A stretch of 35,536 nt of DNA. Source: JADLEX01 sp964586775 (lineage in GTDB: Bacteria; Lernaellota; Lernaellaia; JACKCT01). The stretch spans positions 1 through 35,536 of the forward strand of contig CAZPJD010000234.1 in assembly GCA_964586775.1 (NCBI GenBank), in the 5' to 3' direction. The notes below the pieces were generated by a model. The model was not told the DNA's origin. It saw only the letters and a program-made list of their open reading frames with translations, and did not search any database. Every line of letters begins with the position of its first letter. Positions within the stretch are counted from its first letter, which is position 1. The translations under genes were made by a program, and so were the position numbers. Positions 7,128 to 14,900 of this stretch are shown here, in pieces.

Positions 7128-9167
7128 ATGATTCCTGGGCGTGAAGCGGCCGTGACGTTTCTTTTGGTGATCGCCGTCGTATTCGTCGCGTGCGACGATG
7201 GCGACGATAACACCGATGCATCCGTGTCCTCGTCAGAGGCGAGTACCGGATCTACGACCTCGACCGTCCCCACGACCACCACCACGGTGACGACGGACAC
7301 AACCACCACCACGACGTCGCCGACAACGACGAGTACGACGTCGACGACGACGGCCGCCACGACAACGACCGCCGCGACGACCACGTCCTCAGCCCCGACG
7401 ACGACCACCACCACATTCACGACGACGTCCACCACCACGACGACCTGGCCACCGGCGACGTGCTTTCGCGACGACGATCACGACGGTTCGGGTGACGCGG
7501 GCGAGACGGAAGTCTTCGATATCGGTTACTGCCCGATCGGCTGGACCGATTGCTCCGGGGATCCGGACGACGGCGAGCCGGCGGTCTTTGCCGAGTCACC
7601 CGAATTGCCGCATGACGGAATCGATCAAGATGGCGTTGGAGGAGATTTAACCCCGAGCGACACGACGGGAATTTTTGTCGCGACGATCGGGGACGATGCG
7701 AATCCCGGCACCATGGCGACCCCCAAGAGGACGATCAACGCGGGTCTCGACGCGGCGGAGTCGGCAGGAAAAGTCGTGTTCGTGGCGGAAGGAACGTATG
7801 CGGAAACCGTGCTCGCCAAGGTCTCTCTCTTCGGCGGATACGAGGCCACAGGGTGGACACGCGACATCGAAGAGTACGAAACGATCGTCGCCGGTTCGCC
7901 GCCGCTCGCCCCAATACTTGTTTATAACGAGGTCAACGTCGCGATCGAGGGATTCACAATCCAATTCTCCGTGGATGAAACCTGTGGATTTCCGAAGGCA
8001 TCCGGCGTTGTGGTCGAAGAAGGCTCTCGCCTGCTCCTTTCGCAATCCCGCGTTATGGGGCCGGACGATGGGACGCGTCATTGCGATATGAGCAATCTGA
8101 CGGGAGTCGAGGCCATCGGGGAGGCTCACCTCTATTCGAATGAGATCGGCGGCGGGATCGCGGCGTCGCTGCTCGCTTCGAGTTCGTTCGGCGTCGATGC
8201 ACGCGGGCGGACGATTCTCATCGGCAATAAGATTGAGGGGGGCGACTCGCTCGAAGGATGGTCCGTGGGCCTGCGGGCGTTTGCCGACATCACGGCGTCG
8301 GACAACGTCTTCGCGGGGGGATTTTCCGACAGTTGGAACGCGGCGAGCGTCGGGATACTTCTCGGCGATGCTTCGGCGCGCCTTCTCGCCAACGATGTCG
8401 GGGCTGGCGAGGTGGAATCCTGGTCCGCGCGCGAGCTGATTTACCCGAATGGCATTTCCATCGCGTTGTGGTCGAGCGGCGCCGTGGATGCGGATCGCAA
8501 CGAATGCGTCGGGGGCCGGTCCGTGGGCGACGAATCCACCGCCGCCAGCTACGGCGTCATGGCGATCGGGAGAGCGCCCTCATTTTTCACCAACAACCGG
8601 ATCGCCGCTGGCGAAGCAACTTCGGTCGTCGATTCCGCGCACGCTTGGACCGTCGGTATCGTTGCATCCGGCGATACGACGTACCTGCACAACACGATCG
8701 TCGGGGGGACGGCGACGGCGGACGACGCCTTTTCGTTCAGCTTGATCTTGGAAGGCTCGGTTGTCGCGATCAACAACGTCGTAGTTGCGAACGACGATGA
8801 AGAAGCATCCGCGTTAGTTGTCACCGCGGACTCTTCGGTTGTCTTGATGGCGAATGACCTGCACGCGACCGAACCGGCCGGTTATTGCCCGCTGCTCCGG
8901 GACGACGATCCGCCCACGTGCGTTGATGACCTCGCGACAATCAACGCGTGCGGGTGGCCAGGGTGTCTTCAGAGCGGAGGCAACATCGCGGTGGATCCGT
9001 TGTTTGTGGACGGGATTCACCTGGATTCGAGCAGCGAGTGCGTCGACGGGGGCATCGATCCGGCGCTTTGGGACCCGTTCTATCGCGCAGGCGCGGATAT
9101 CGACGGAGACTCTCGGCCATTGGGCGACGGCTTTGACATCGGCGCGGATGAATACCAGCCGAATTGA
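7128..9167 (+). CDS. Thr-rich stalk lipoprotein with beta-helix domain
   Basis: A 679-residue exported protein. A hydrophobic signal segment (about residues 7-21) ends in VFVAC, a lipobox-like site that makes C22 the lipidated residue. Residues about 40-106 are nearly all Thr with some Ser, Ala and Pro, a typical extended linker. Residues 112-173 (CFRDDDHDGSGD, CPIGWTDCSGDPDDGE, HDGIDQDGVGGD) resemble the Asp-rich MopE-type metal-binding motif. The remainder looks like a right-handed parallel beta-helix: it has GTMATPKRTINAGLDAA and VFVAEGTYAETV, repeated short hydrophobic rungs, and ends in FDIGADEY. The ATG at 7128 has GAGG seven bases upstream; the frame is open further up to 7020 but without a ribosome site. 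It is probably anchored in a membrane and projects from the surface, perhaps binding polysaccharide or calcium. No enzyme activity can be assigned. Confidence 0.8.
   Translation: MIPGREAAVTFLLVIAVVFVACDDGDDNTDASVSSSEASTGSTTSTVPTTTTTVTTDTTTTTTSPTTTSTTSTTTAATTTTAATTTSSAPTTTTTTFTTTSTTTTTWPPATCFRDDDHDGSGDAGETEVFDIGYCPIGWTDCSGDPDDGEPAVFAESPELPHDGIDQDGVGGDLTPSDTTGIFVATIGDDANPGTMATPKRTINAGLDAAESAGKVVFVAEGTYAETVLAKVSLFGGYEATGWTRDIEEYETIVAGSPPLAPILVYNEVNVAIEGFTIQFSVDETCGFPKASGVVVEEGSRLLLSQSRVMGPDDGTRHCDMSNLTGVEAIGEAHLYSNEIGGGIAASLLASSSFGVDARGRTILIGNKIEGGDSLEGWSVGLRAFADITASDNVFAGGFSDSWNAASVGILLGDASARLLANDVGAGEVESWSARELIYPNGISIALWSSGAVDADRNECVGGRSVGDESTAASYGVMAIGRAPSFFTNNRIAAGEATSVVDSAHAWTVGIVASGDTTYLHNTIVGGTATADDAFSFSLILEGSVVAINNVVVANDDEEASALVVTADSSVVLMANDLHATEPAGYCPLLRDDDPPTCVDDLATINACGWPGCLQSGGNIAVDPLFVDGIHLDSSSECVDGGIDPALWDPFYRAGADIDGDSRPLGDGFDIGADEYQPN
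7248..7445 (+). repeat. ACN-codon microsatellite encoding the Thr-rich linker
   Basis: About 66 codons, almost all ACG, ACC or ACA, give a low-complexity triplet tract inside the lipoprotein gene. Codons are mixed, so it is not a perfect repeat. Length change by slippage would keep the frame and alter stalk length. The antisense strand is read as an artefactual Val-rich frame. Confidence 0.7.
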
Positions 9168-9273
9168 CGGACGTCTTCGTCAACGTGGAACGGTCGCCCG
9201 TACGTCACCGCCTCGACAGCGATCACCGACTCGGTTGTCACGCGCGGCGCGGCGGGCTAATCTCCCGCACCGC

Positions 9274-10263
9274 ATGGACGCCCCCACCGAAAACGAACGC
9301 GGCGCGAATCACGCCGAACCGAACAGCGTCGCCGCCGCGCGTGTCGGGCCCTTGATGGCCTGGGCGCGGGCGATCGGCGTCTTTCGCGGGTTCCTGCTCG
9401 TCAGCCTCATCCCCGTCTCGGTCGGTGCGGCGACCGCGTATCAAAACAGCGCGGCGCTCGATCTGGGCTGGCTCGCCGTCACCGCCATCGCGGTGTGGCT
9501 CTTTCACGCCGGCGCGAATCTGCTCAACGACTACTACGATCACGTCTCGGGGACCGACGACATCAACGAGATCCACACGCCGTTTTCGGGCGGTACGCGC
9601 GTCATTCAGGACGGCCTGATCGGCGCCGGCGCGATTCGCAACGCGGGGATCGCCGCCTACGCGCTCGGATGCGTCGTTTTCGCGTGGCTCGGTTACGAGC
9701 GCGGCGTCGCGGTCTGGGGGCTCGCGCTCTTCGGGCTGCTCTCGGGCGTTTTCTACACGATGCGGCCGATCTGGCTCGCCTATCGCGGGCTCGGCGAGGT
9801 GATGGTCGGGCTCAACTTCGGCCCGGCGCTCACGGCGCTCGGGTGCTACGTGCAGATGGGATCGGTGCCCGTATCCGCATGGGTGCTCGGGCTTACGCTG
9901 GGGCTGTGGTCCGCGGCGATCATCACCATCAACGAAATCCCCGACGTCGAGGCCGACGAAAAAGTCGGCAAGCGCAACCTCGTCGTGCGTTTTGGAGAGG
10001 ACGCGGGGGTGCGTTTGTGGATCGTCCTGCTGTGGATCACGGCGGCGGTGCTCTTCGCGGGCGTGTTGACCGACATGTTGCCGCGGCGAATGGTCGTCGC
10101 CTTGTTAATCGTCTTCCCCATTTTCTTCGTCACCCGCGATCCCGAAACGCGGACGGAATTTTTGGAAGACATCGTCGCCGCGTGCCGAAACACGGTCCTC
10201 GCGTACGTCGGCTATTGGCTCCTGTTGCTGGCAGCGCTGTTCTACGCGTCGCGCGGGAACTGA
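9274..10263 (+). CDS. UbiA-family prenyltransferase, MenA-like
   Basis: A 329-residue integral membrane protein with about eight or nine transmembrane helices. The two Asp-rich, Mg-diphosphate-binding motifs of the UbiA superfamily are present: NLLNDYYDHVSGTD (N82, D86) and NEIPDVEADEKVGKRNL. The stretch PFSGGTRVIQDG after the first motif is seen in MenA-like members. The probable role is transfer of a polyprenyl chain to an aromatic acceptor such as 1,4-dihydroxy-2-naphthoate on the way to menaquinone, but protoheme or other acceptors cannot be excluded because no other men genes are in the window. The hydrophilic first 25 residues are not conserved-looking, and a start at the later in-frame Met (LMAWARAIG) is possible; no clear ribosome site supports either. 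The next gene starts 4 nt after the stop. Confidence 0.85.
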   Translation: MDAPTENERGANHAEPNSVAAARVGPLMAWARAIGVFRGFLLVSLIPVSVGAATAYQNSAALDLGWLAVTAIAVWLFHAGANLLNDYYDHVSGTDDINEIHTPFSGGTRVIQDGLIGAGAIRNAGIAAYALGCVVFAWLGYERGVAVWGLALFGLLSGVFYTMRPIWLAYRGLGEVMVGLNFGPALTALGCYVQMGSVPVSAWVLGLTLGLWSAAIITINEIPDVEADEKVGKRNLVVRFGEDAGVRLWIVLLWITAAVLFAGVLTDMLPRRMVVALLIVFPIFFVTRDPETRTEFLEDIVAACRNTVLAYVGYWLLLLAALFYASRGN

Positions 10264-10267
10264 CGAC

Positions 10268-11455
10268 GTGAGCGAGCGGCGCGCCGGATTCGTCGCGCCA
10301 GCCGCGGTGTCCGTGCTTCTGGCCGCGCATCTGGCCTACTACATCGTTATCGTGCAGTTCGCATTGCTCGGGCATTACGCGCGGCTTGGGCTCGGAATCG
10401 AGGCGCTGCGGATGCCGCTCGGCGCGCTCACGGTCTTCGGAATCGCGTCCGCTTGGTTCACGGGGCGTCGTCTCGACCGCACACCCCCGGATCCGCTCGC
10501 GCTGTTCGGCGCAATCGCGGTGCTCGCGATCGGCATCGCCTCGCTCGGCGTCGCGGGTTTCGTTCTAAGGTCCGTCGGCGCGATCGCGGCGCTGTTCGCG
10601 TTGCTCGGGGCGTTGCTCGGCGCGCAGATCGTGCTCCTGCTCTCGGCGTTTCACACGCGGATTTCCGCCGTGCGGCGAGGCGTTTACGCGGGGGGAGTTA
10701 CGGCGGCGACGTACCTCGCCGCGAACCTGATCGCGGGTTTCGCGCCGACGCCAGAGGCGGCGGGGCTCGTGTGCGCGCTGATGCTTGCGTTCGCCGTCGC
10801 GGTCGTCGTCGTTCTTCGCGATTTTCTTCTCGAATCCCCCGTTCACGAAATCTGCCAAGGCACGGGAACGATAGCCCAGGTCGCACGAAGTACCCTTCCT
10901 CTCGCATTGCTCGTCGCGGTCGACAGCTTCGTGTTCTATCCCGTGGGGCAAGGCGGCGTCGCGGCGCATTCCGTCTTCGCGTCGTCGGGCGACTGGGTCG
11001 CGAACGGCATTTGGCATGTCGCCTTCGCGCTCGCCGCGGGGGTGTTTTTCTCGCAAGTCGGATTTCGGCGATTGGTCGCGATCGGGTGCGCGGCGATGAT
11101 CCTCGCCGCGCTGGCGCTCGTCGCGAACGAAACACGCGAGCTGACAGCGTGGGTGCGCGGTTTTTATTCGATGGTGGTGGGTACTTACACGGTCGCGCTG
11201 GTCGCCGCGCCGGGGTCGGTTGGAACCGCCCGATCGCCCCATGCCTCGATGGCCGTTGTCATGATCCTTGCGGGTTTTGTCGCGAATCCCGCAGGGATCG
11301 GCGCCTATTTGGCGATCGGAACGAAATTGTCCGCGCCTCGCTTGTGGGTTACGGGCGGCATCTTGGCGGCGGTCGCATTCGGTGTGGCGCTGGTGGCCGC
11401 CCGACGAGGCGATCCGCGCGTTCGCCATGCGACTCCGCAGGTAAAAACGTCATGA
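10268..11455 (+). CDS. Polytopic membrane protein of unknown function
   Basis: A 395-residue, very hydrophobic protein with roughly 11-12 predicted transmembrane helices in two halves split by a hydrophilic loop near residues 185-205 (RDFLLESPVHEIC). The overall layout recalls major-facilitator transporters, yet I see no diagnostic MFS signature. The GTG start lies 4 nt after the prenyltransferase stop, so the two genes are likely co-translated and may act in one process, for example on a quinone or its precursors; this is inference from position only. The protein ends with a short basic tail. Reading frame and codon use are like those of the neighbours. Confidence 0.7.
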   Translation: MSERRAGFVAPAAVSVLLAAHLAYYIVIVQFALLGHYARLGLGIEALRMPLGALTVFGIASAWFTGRRLDRTPPDPLALFGAIAVLAIGIASLGVAGFVLRSVGAIAALFALLGALLGAQIVLLLSAFHTRISAVRRGVYAGGVTAATYLAANLIAGFAPTPEAAGLVCALMLAFAVAVVVVLRDFLLESPVHEICQGTGTIAQVARSTLPLALLVAVDSFVFYPVGQGGVAAHSVFASSGDWVANGIWHVAFALAAGVFFSQVGFRRLVAIGCAAMILAALALVANETRELTAWVRGFYSMVVGTYTVALVAAPGSVGTARSPHASMAVVMILAGFVANPAGIGAYLAIGTKLSAPRLWVTGGILAAVAFGVALVAARRGDPRVRHATPQVKTS

Positions 11456-11629
11456 AATTCACGGAGTTCACACAATCGGGCGCGACGTCACGTGATCGTC
11501 ACGACAAGGCCCCGAAATCGTCGTAAGCCCTTCATAAACAAGGCTACCGCGTGACGCGAAGGGCGACTGGAGGATGCGCCGCCACCCGGAACAGGCTGTT
11601 GACGCAGGTCAAAACAGGGCGCTTTTTCT

Positions 11630-11657
11630 TTGCTCACCGCCAGAAAGTGTGCTAAGT
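11630..11657 (+). promoter_or_regulatory. Possible promoter of the porin gene
   Basis: In the 269-nt gap before the porin gene, TTGCTC (11630-11635) is followed after a short 15-bp spacer by GCTAAG (11651-11656), preceded by TG as in extended -10 elements. The match is weak. It would give a leader of about 60 nt. Nothing else in 11456-11724 stands out. Confidence 0.25.
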
Positions 11658-11724
11658 CACAAGGGCTCATGTGGGTGCTGATACGATTGCCATTGGGTTC
11701 CATCTTCACATCAAGGAGACGTGC

Positions 11725-12936
11725 ATGAGACGGATTTCGGGCTTGCTCCTCCTGACGGTCACATTGGCGGCGCTTTTGGTGGCGGGTGTGGCCGCGGCCG
11801 AAGACGCCAAGCCGACGGTCACCCCGTTCGGCCAGATCTACGCGAACTACACCTACAACATGTCGGGGTATGAGGACTACGACGCGCGCTTCCCCACCAA
11901 CGACTACAACTCGTTCGACCTCACCCGCAGCTACATCGGCCTGAACGCCCAGCTCAACAAGCAATGGAGCGCGAACGTGACGTTCGACTCCCGCCGCGAC
12001 TATGCCTACACCAAGATCACGGTTCCGTCGGGAGCGGCGGATGATCCGGCCACCGAGGATGTGGACGAGAGCGTGACCGAGGTGTTCGGCACGACCGGCG
12101 CGCGCACGGGCCAGTACACCGTCTACATGCGCTTCGCGTACGCGAAGTACCAGCCCTGTGACTCGTTCGGCGTCGCGTTCGGCCAGATCAAGACACCCGT
12201 GTACGAGCACTACACCGACGTGTGGTACCTCGCCTACATCACGGGCGAGCCGTGGTTCCGCTATGCGACGACCCGCAACGGTCTGAACGACCTTGGCCTC
12301 TCGATGGGCGGCAATTTCCCCAAAGGTTACGGCAAGTGGGGCGTGATGTTCGGCAACGGCGAAGGCGGCTCCGCCGCCGAGGTCAATGCCGGCAAGGCCG
12401 TACAGGCGAGCGTGCTGGTGCGTCCGCTGGCGAGCATCGACGCGGCCAAGGGCCTGTCCCTGTGGGGCGGCTACAACTACGACAAGATCCAGCCCGACTA
12501 CCCCGAGGAGCTTCGCACGACGATGCGCGGAAACCTCGCGTATCGCTACGACGTCAAAAAGGACGAGATGGGCTTCATCGTCGCCGGCGACTTCGTGCAG
12601 AGCACGTACAGCATCGACATCCCGAACACCGACGATGTGGTCTCGCAGTCGGTCGCCGGATGGGTCGACTTCTGGTTCGCGACGCACTACGGCGTCGCCC
12701 TGCGCTATGACTCCTACGATCCGAACACAGCGAACGAAGAGGACACGGGCCTCGGCTATCAGGACGAGACGTCCTACATCCTCGCCGCGTTCTACGTGAA
12801 GCCGATCAAGAACGTGAAGATCGCCCTCGACCTGCAGCGCACGAGCTACACGGCCGAGATCGCCGATGACAAGGGCGAGATGGTGACCAAGGGCCCCGAC
12901 CAGATCCTGGGCCTGCACAGCGACATCGCGTTCTGA
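11725..12936 (+). CDS. Outer-membrane porin (16/18-strand beta-barrel type)
   Basis: A 403-residue protein with a clear signal peptide (basic MRR, a hydrophobic core to about residue 23, cleavage likely after AAA before EDAKP). The mature part is rich in Tyr, Trp, Asp and Gly, with alternating short amphipathic strands separated by polar turns, and ends in the terminal Phe typical of barrels recognised by BamA (HSDIAF). Strand-like stretches such as FGQIYANYTYNMSGYEDY, SYIGLNAQLNKQWSANVTFD and GVALRYDSYD recall phosphate-selective or DcaP-type porins, but the substrate is unknown. AAGGAG lies six bases before the ATG at 11725; the frame extends to 11671 without a ribosome site. It is monocistronic, ended by a strong terminator. 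High expression is suggested by the near-ideal ribosome site and strongly biased codons. Confidence 0.88.
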   Translation: MRRISGLLLLTVTLAALLVAGVAAAEDAKPTVTPFGQIYANYTYNMSGYEDYDARFPTNDYNSFDLTRSYIGLNAQLNKQWSANVTFDSRRDYAYTKITVPSGAADDPATEDVDESVTEVFGTTGARTGQYTVYMRFAYAKYQPCDSFGVAFGQIKTPVYEHYTDVWYLAYITGEPWFRYATTRNGLNDLGLSMGGNFPKGYGKWGVMFGNGEGGSAAEVNAGKAVQASVLVRPLASIDAAKGLSLWGGYNYDKIQPDYPEELRTTMRGNLAYRYDVKKDEMGFIVAGDFVQSTYSIDIPNTDDVVSQSVAGWVDFWFATHYGVALRYDSYDPNTANEEDTGLGYQDETSYILAAFYVKPIKNVKIALDLQRTSYTAEIADDKGEMVTKGPDQILGLHSDIAF

Positions 12937-12959
12937 TCCAAACCGCCATTGTGAATCGC

Positions 12960-12993
12960 GCGGGGCCGGGGTTCTCCCGGCCTCGCTGTTTTT
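12960..12993 (+). terminator. Rho-independent terminator of the porin gene
   Basis: An 11-bp stem (12960-12970 with 12976-12986, including one G-T pair; core GGCCGGG/CCCGGCC), a loop GTTCT and a downstream TGTTTTT (12987-12993), 24 nt after the stop codon. Confidence 0.85.
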
Positions 12994-13241
12994 CGGCGAA
13001 CATACGGTTTTCATCGCGCCGCGCGCGAAGCGCCATGGAGGTTCCCGCGCCCGCTTGTGAGAGGAAAATCGACATTCTCGAATTGGAGAGGATGTCGAGG
13101 GGTGTTGTCGACATTCCTGATGAGATGGGGGCGTTTTGAGGAAAAGAAGGCGATTTTCGACTCGAACGCAGGTGCCGCTTTCGACTTGGCGATTTGGGGC
13201 GCGAATTTCGGGATCGTAGGATGAAAAAGCCGGATCGCGGA
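12994..13241. other. Non-coding interval between porin and pyrR promoter
   Basis: Within the 450-nt gap (12937-13386) between porin and pyrR, this part holds no convincing gene. Short frames on both strands lack ribosome sites and family resemblance. It does carry the TCGACAT repeat group at 13069-13114. Composition is slightly less GC-rich than the genes, with several GAAAA and TTTTC runs. An unannotated small RNA cannot be excluded. Confidence 0.5.
13069..13114. repeat. TCGACAT inverted and direct repeats
   Basis: TCGACAT at 13069-13075 is repeated in inverted form at 13092-13098 (ATGTCGA) and again directly at 13108-13114; the two direct copies share TCGACATTC. The arrangement resembles a three-site operator, but it lies about 130-170 bp upstream of the pyrR promoter. 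Confidence 0.4.
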
Positions 13242-13270
13242 TTGACCCACGGCGGACGCGTTGCTATAGT
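13242..13270 (+). promoter_or_regulatory. Sigma-70-type promoter of the pyr operon
   Basis: TTGACC (13242-13247), a 17-bp spacer and TATAGT (13265-13270): five of six matches in each hexamer. Transcription should start near 13277, giving a GC-rich leader of about 110 nt before pyrR. No run of T after a hairpin (attenuator) is visible in the leader. Confidence 0.75.
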
Positions 13271-13386
13271 CCGCGCGCGTCGAACGGCGCTTTCCGGACG
13301 AGCAGACCGCGCAGCGAATACCGCACGGGCCGACAGGCCGCGAGGGACGCGCGCGCGCGCTCGGACCCGCGCGAGACGGGGAGACG

Positions 13387-13944
13387 ATGGCTGAGACCGC
13401 CGCCCGTTTGGTCATGGACGCGAGACGCGTCGACACCACCATCAAACGTATTGCCCATCAAATTGTCGAAGGTGCTTCCGAGATCGACGATCTCGTGCTC
13501 GTGTCGGTCGGGCAGAGCGGACTGCCGCTCGCGCGCCGACTCGACCTCGCCCTTCGGACGATTCTGGATCGCGAAATCCCGCTCGGCGTTCTCGACATCA
13601 CGCTCTACCGTGACGACCTCACGATCAATTCGCAACCATTGATCGGCGAGACGCGCCTCGAATTCGGCATCGAGGAAAAGACCGTCATTTTGGTGGACAA
13701 GGTCATCTTCACGGGCCGCACGATCCGCGCGGCGCTCGACGCGCTGATGGAATACGGGCGCCCCGACTTCGTCCGCGCCGCGGTGCTGGTGGACCGGGGG
13801 CATCGTGAATTGCCGATACGGGCCGATTTTGTCGGTCTGTGGCTCGACACGGTCCACGACGACGCGGTACGCGTGACGCTCGACCCGATGCCCTCGACGA
13901 ACGATCGGATCGAGGTGATTCCGGGGTGGGCCAGGGGTCAATGA
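13387..13944 (+). CDS. pyrR: PyrR-family protein, divergent active site
   Basis: A 185-residue protein with the PyrR phosphoribosyltransferase fold. GVLDITLYRDDLT and LVDRGHRELPIRADFVG are near-signature stretches. In the family PyrR senses UMP/UTP and PRPP and represses pyr mRNA by attenuation, with side activity as uracil phosphoribosyltransferase. Three conserved places are altered here: the PRPP loop reads LVDKVIFTGRT, with Lys (K105) where the second acidic residue of VDD is expected; the loop usually written TRG or TGG reads GQSG (42-45); and the usual K-N-x-P-T after RADFVG is replaced by LWLDTVHDD. Catalysis is therefore doubtful, and a purely regulatory role is more likely. It heads the operon and overlaps pyrB by one base. 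GGGGAG precedes the ATG at a short distance (3 nt). Confidence 0.85.
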   Translation: MAETAARLVMDARRVDTTIKRIAHQIVEGASEIDDLVLVSVGQSGLPLARRLDLALRTILDREIPLGVLDITLYRDDLTINSQPLIGETRLEFGIEEKTVILVDKVIFTGRTIRAALDALMEYGRPDFVRAAVLVDRGHRELPIRADFVGLWLDTVHDDAVRVTLDPMPSTNDRIEVIPGWARGQ

Positions 13945-14900
13945 TGTGGACACGCAAAGACGTTCTGGGGTTAGAGGATCTGTCGGTGGACGAGATTCAA
14001 ACGATTCTCGACACGGCGGAAAACTTCAAGGAAATCAACCGCCGCGAGATCAAAAAGGTCCCGACGCTGCGCGGAAAGACCGTCGTCAACCTGTTCTATG
14101 AGCCGTCCACGCGAACGCGCACGAGTTTCGAGATCGCGGCCAAACGGCTATCCGCCGACACCGTGAATTTCACGCCCAGTTCCAGCTCGGTGGGCAAGGG
14201 CGAGACGCTGCTCGACACCATGCGCAACATCGAGGCGATGCACCCGGCGGTGATCGTGGTGCGTCACCCGAACGCGGGCACGCCGCACCTGCTGTCGCGG
14301 CGCGTCGGCATCAGCGTCGTCAACGCGGGCGACGGCGCGCACGAGCATCCCAGCCAGGCGCTGCTCGACATGCTGATGATCCGCGAGGCCAAGGGGCGCA
14401 TCGAGGGGCTGACGATCTCGATCGTCGGCGACATCTCGCACTCGCGCGTGGCGCGCAGCAACATTTTGGGCCTCAAGAAAATGGGCGCGAACGTACGCGT
14501 TTGCGGACCCGCGACGATGATTCCACCGGCGATCGACCGGCTCGGCGTCGAGGTCACCAATGATATGGACGTGGCCATCCACGATGCCGACGTCATCATG
14601 ATGCTGCGCATCCAGCTCGAACGGCAGACCGGCGCGCTGTTCCCCAGCAATCGCGAATACGCGCGGTTCTACGGGCTCAACGAGGCGCGGCTCGAGCGGG
14701 CGAAACCCGACGCGATCATCATGCACCCGGGCCCCATGAACCGTGGCGTCGAGATTTCGAGCGACGTGGCCGACAGCACGCGCAGCAAGATTTTGGATCA
14801 GGTCAGCAACGGCGTCGCGGTGCGCATGGCGATTCTGTACCTGCTGGCCGGAAGGAAGGCGGACGATGAGGACGCTGATCGCGAATTCGAGGGTCATTGA
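13944..14900 (+). CDS. pyrB: Aspartate carbamoyltransferase catalytic subunit
   Basis: A 318-residue ATCase catalytic chain that joins carbamoyl phosphate and aspartate to N-carbamoyl-aspartate, step two of UMP synthesis. The carbamoyl-phosphate site FYEPSTRTRTSFE (S55 onward), VGKGETLLDT, the HPSQALLD motif and the C-terminal MHPGPMNRGVEI are all present. The double ATG offers two starts (13941, 13944); AGGGG at 13933-13937 spaces best to the second. The start overlaps the pyrR stop and the end overlaps pyrC by 35 nt, so the three are translationally coupled. No regulatory subunit gene (pyrI) is nearby, so control by nucleotides would rest on PyrR or on an association with dihydroorotase, as in other class B/C ATCases. 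Confidence 0.95.
   Translation: MWTRKDVLGLEDLSVDEIQTILDTAENFKEINRREIKKVPTLRGKTVVNLFYEPSTRTRTSFEIAAKRLSADTVNFTPSSSSVGKGETLLDTMRNIEAMHPAVIVVRHPNAGTPHLLSRRVGISVVNAGDGAHEHPSQALLDMLMIREAKGRIEGLTISIVGDISHSRVARSNILGLKKMGANVRVCGPATMIPPAIDRLGVEVTNDMDVAIHDADVIMMLRIQLERQTGALFPSNREYARFYGLNEARLERAKPDAIIMHPGPMNRGVEISSDVADSTRSKILDQVSNGVAVRMAILYLLAGRKADDEDADREFEGH

Noticed and set aside
5819..7438. A minus-strand frame starting with a long Val/Asp-rich tract.
   Set aside because: The tract is the complement of the Thr-codon repeat and the rest is an out-of-frame reading of the cysteine desulfurase gene.
11452..11526. A 24-codon frame overlapping the end of the membrane protein gene (ATGA).
   Set aside because: There is no ribosome site, hydrophobic pattern or family resemblance; the overlap alone is not evidence.
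11488..13014. A 508-codon minus-strand frame opposite the porin.
   Set aside because: It lies antisense to a gene with signal peptide, ribosome site and terminator, and has no recognisable domain.
12951..13139. A 62-codon plus-strand frame after the porin.
   Set aside because: It starts before and runs through the porin terminator and has no ribosome site.
13271..13386. A PyrR-binding loop or attenuator in the pyr leader.
   Set aside because: The nearest match to the loop consensus (around 13288-13300) has an extra base and a missing G, and no hairpin followed by a T-run is seen.
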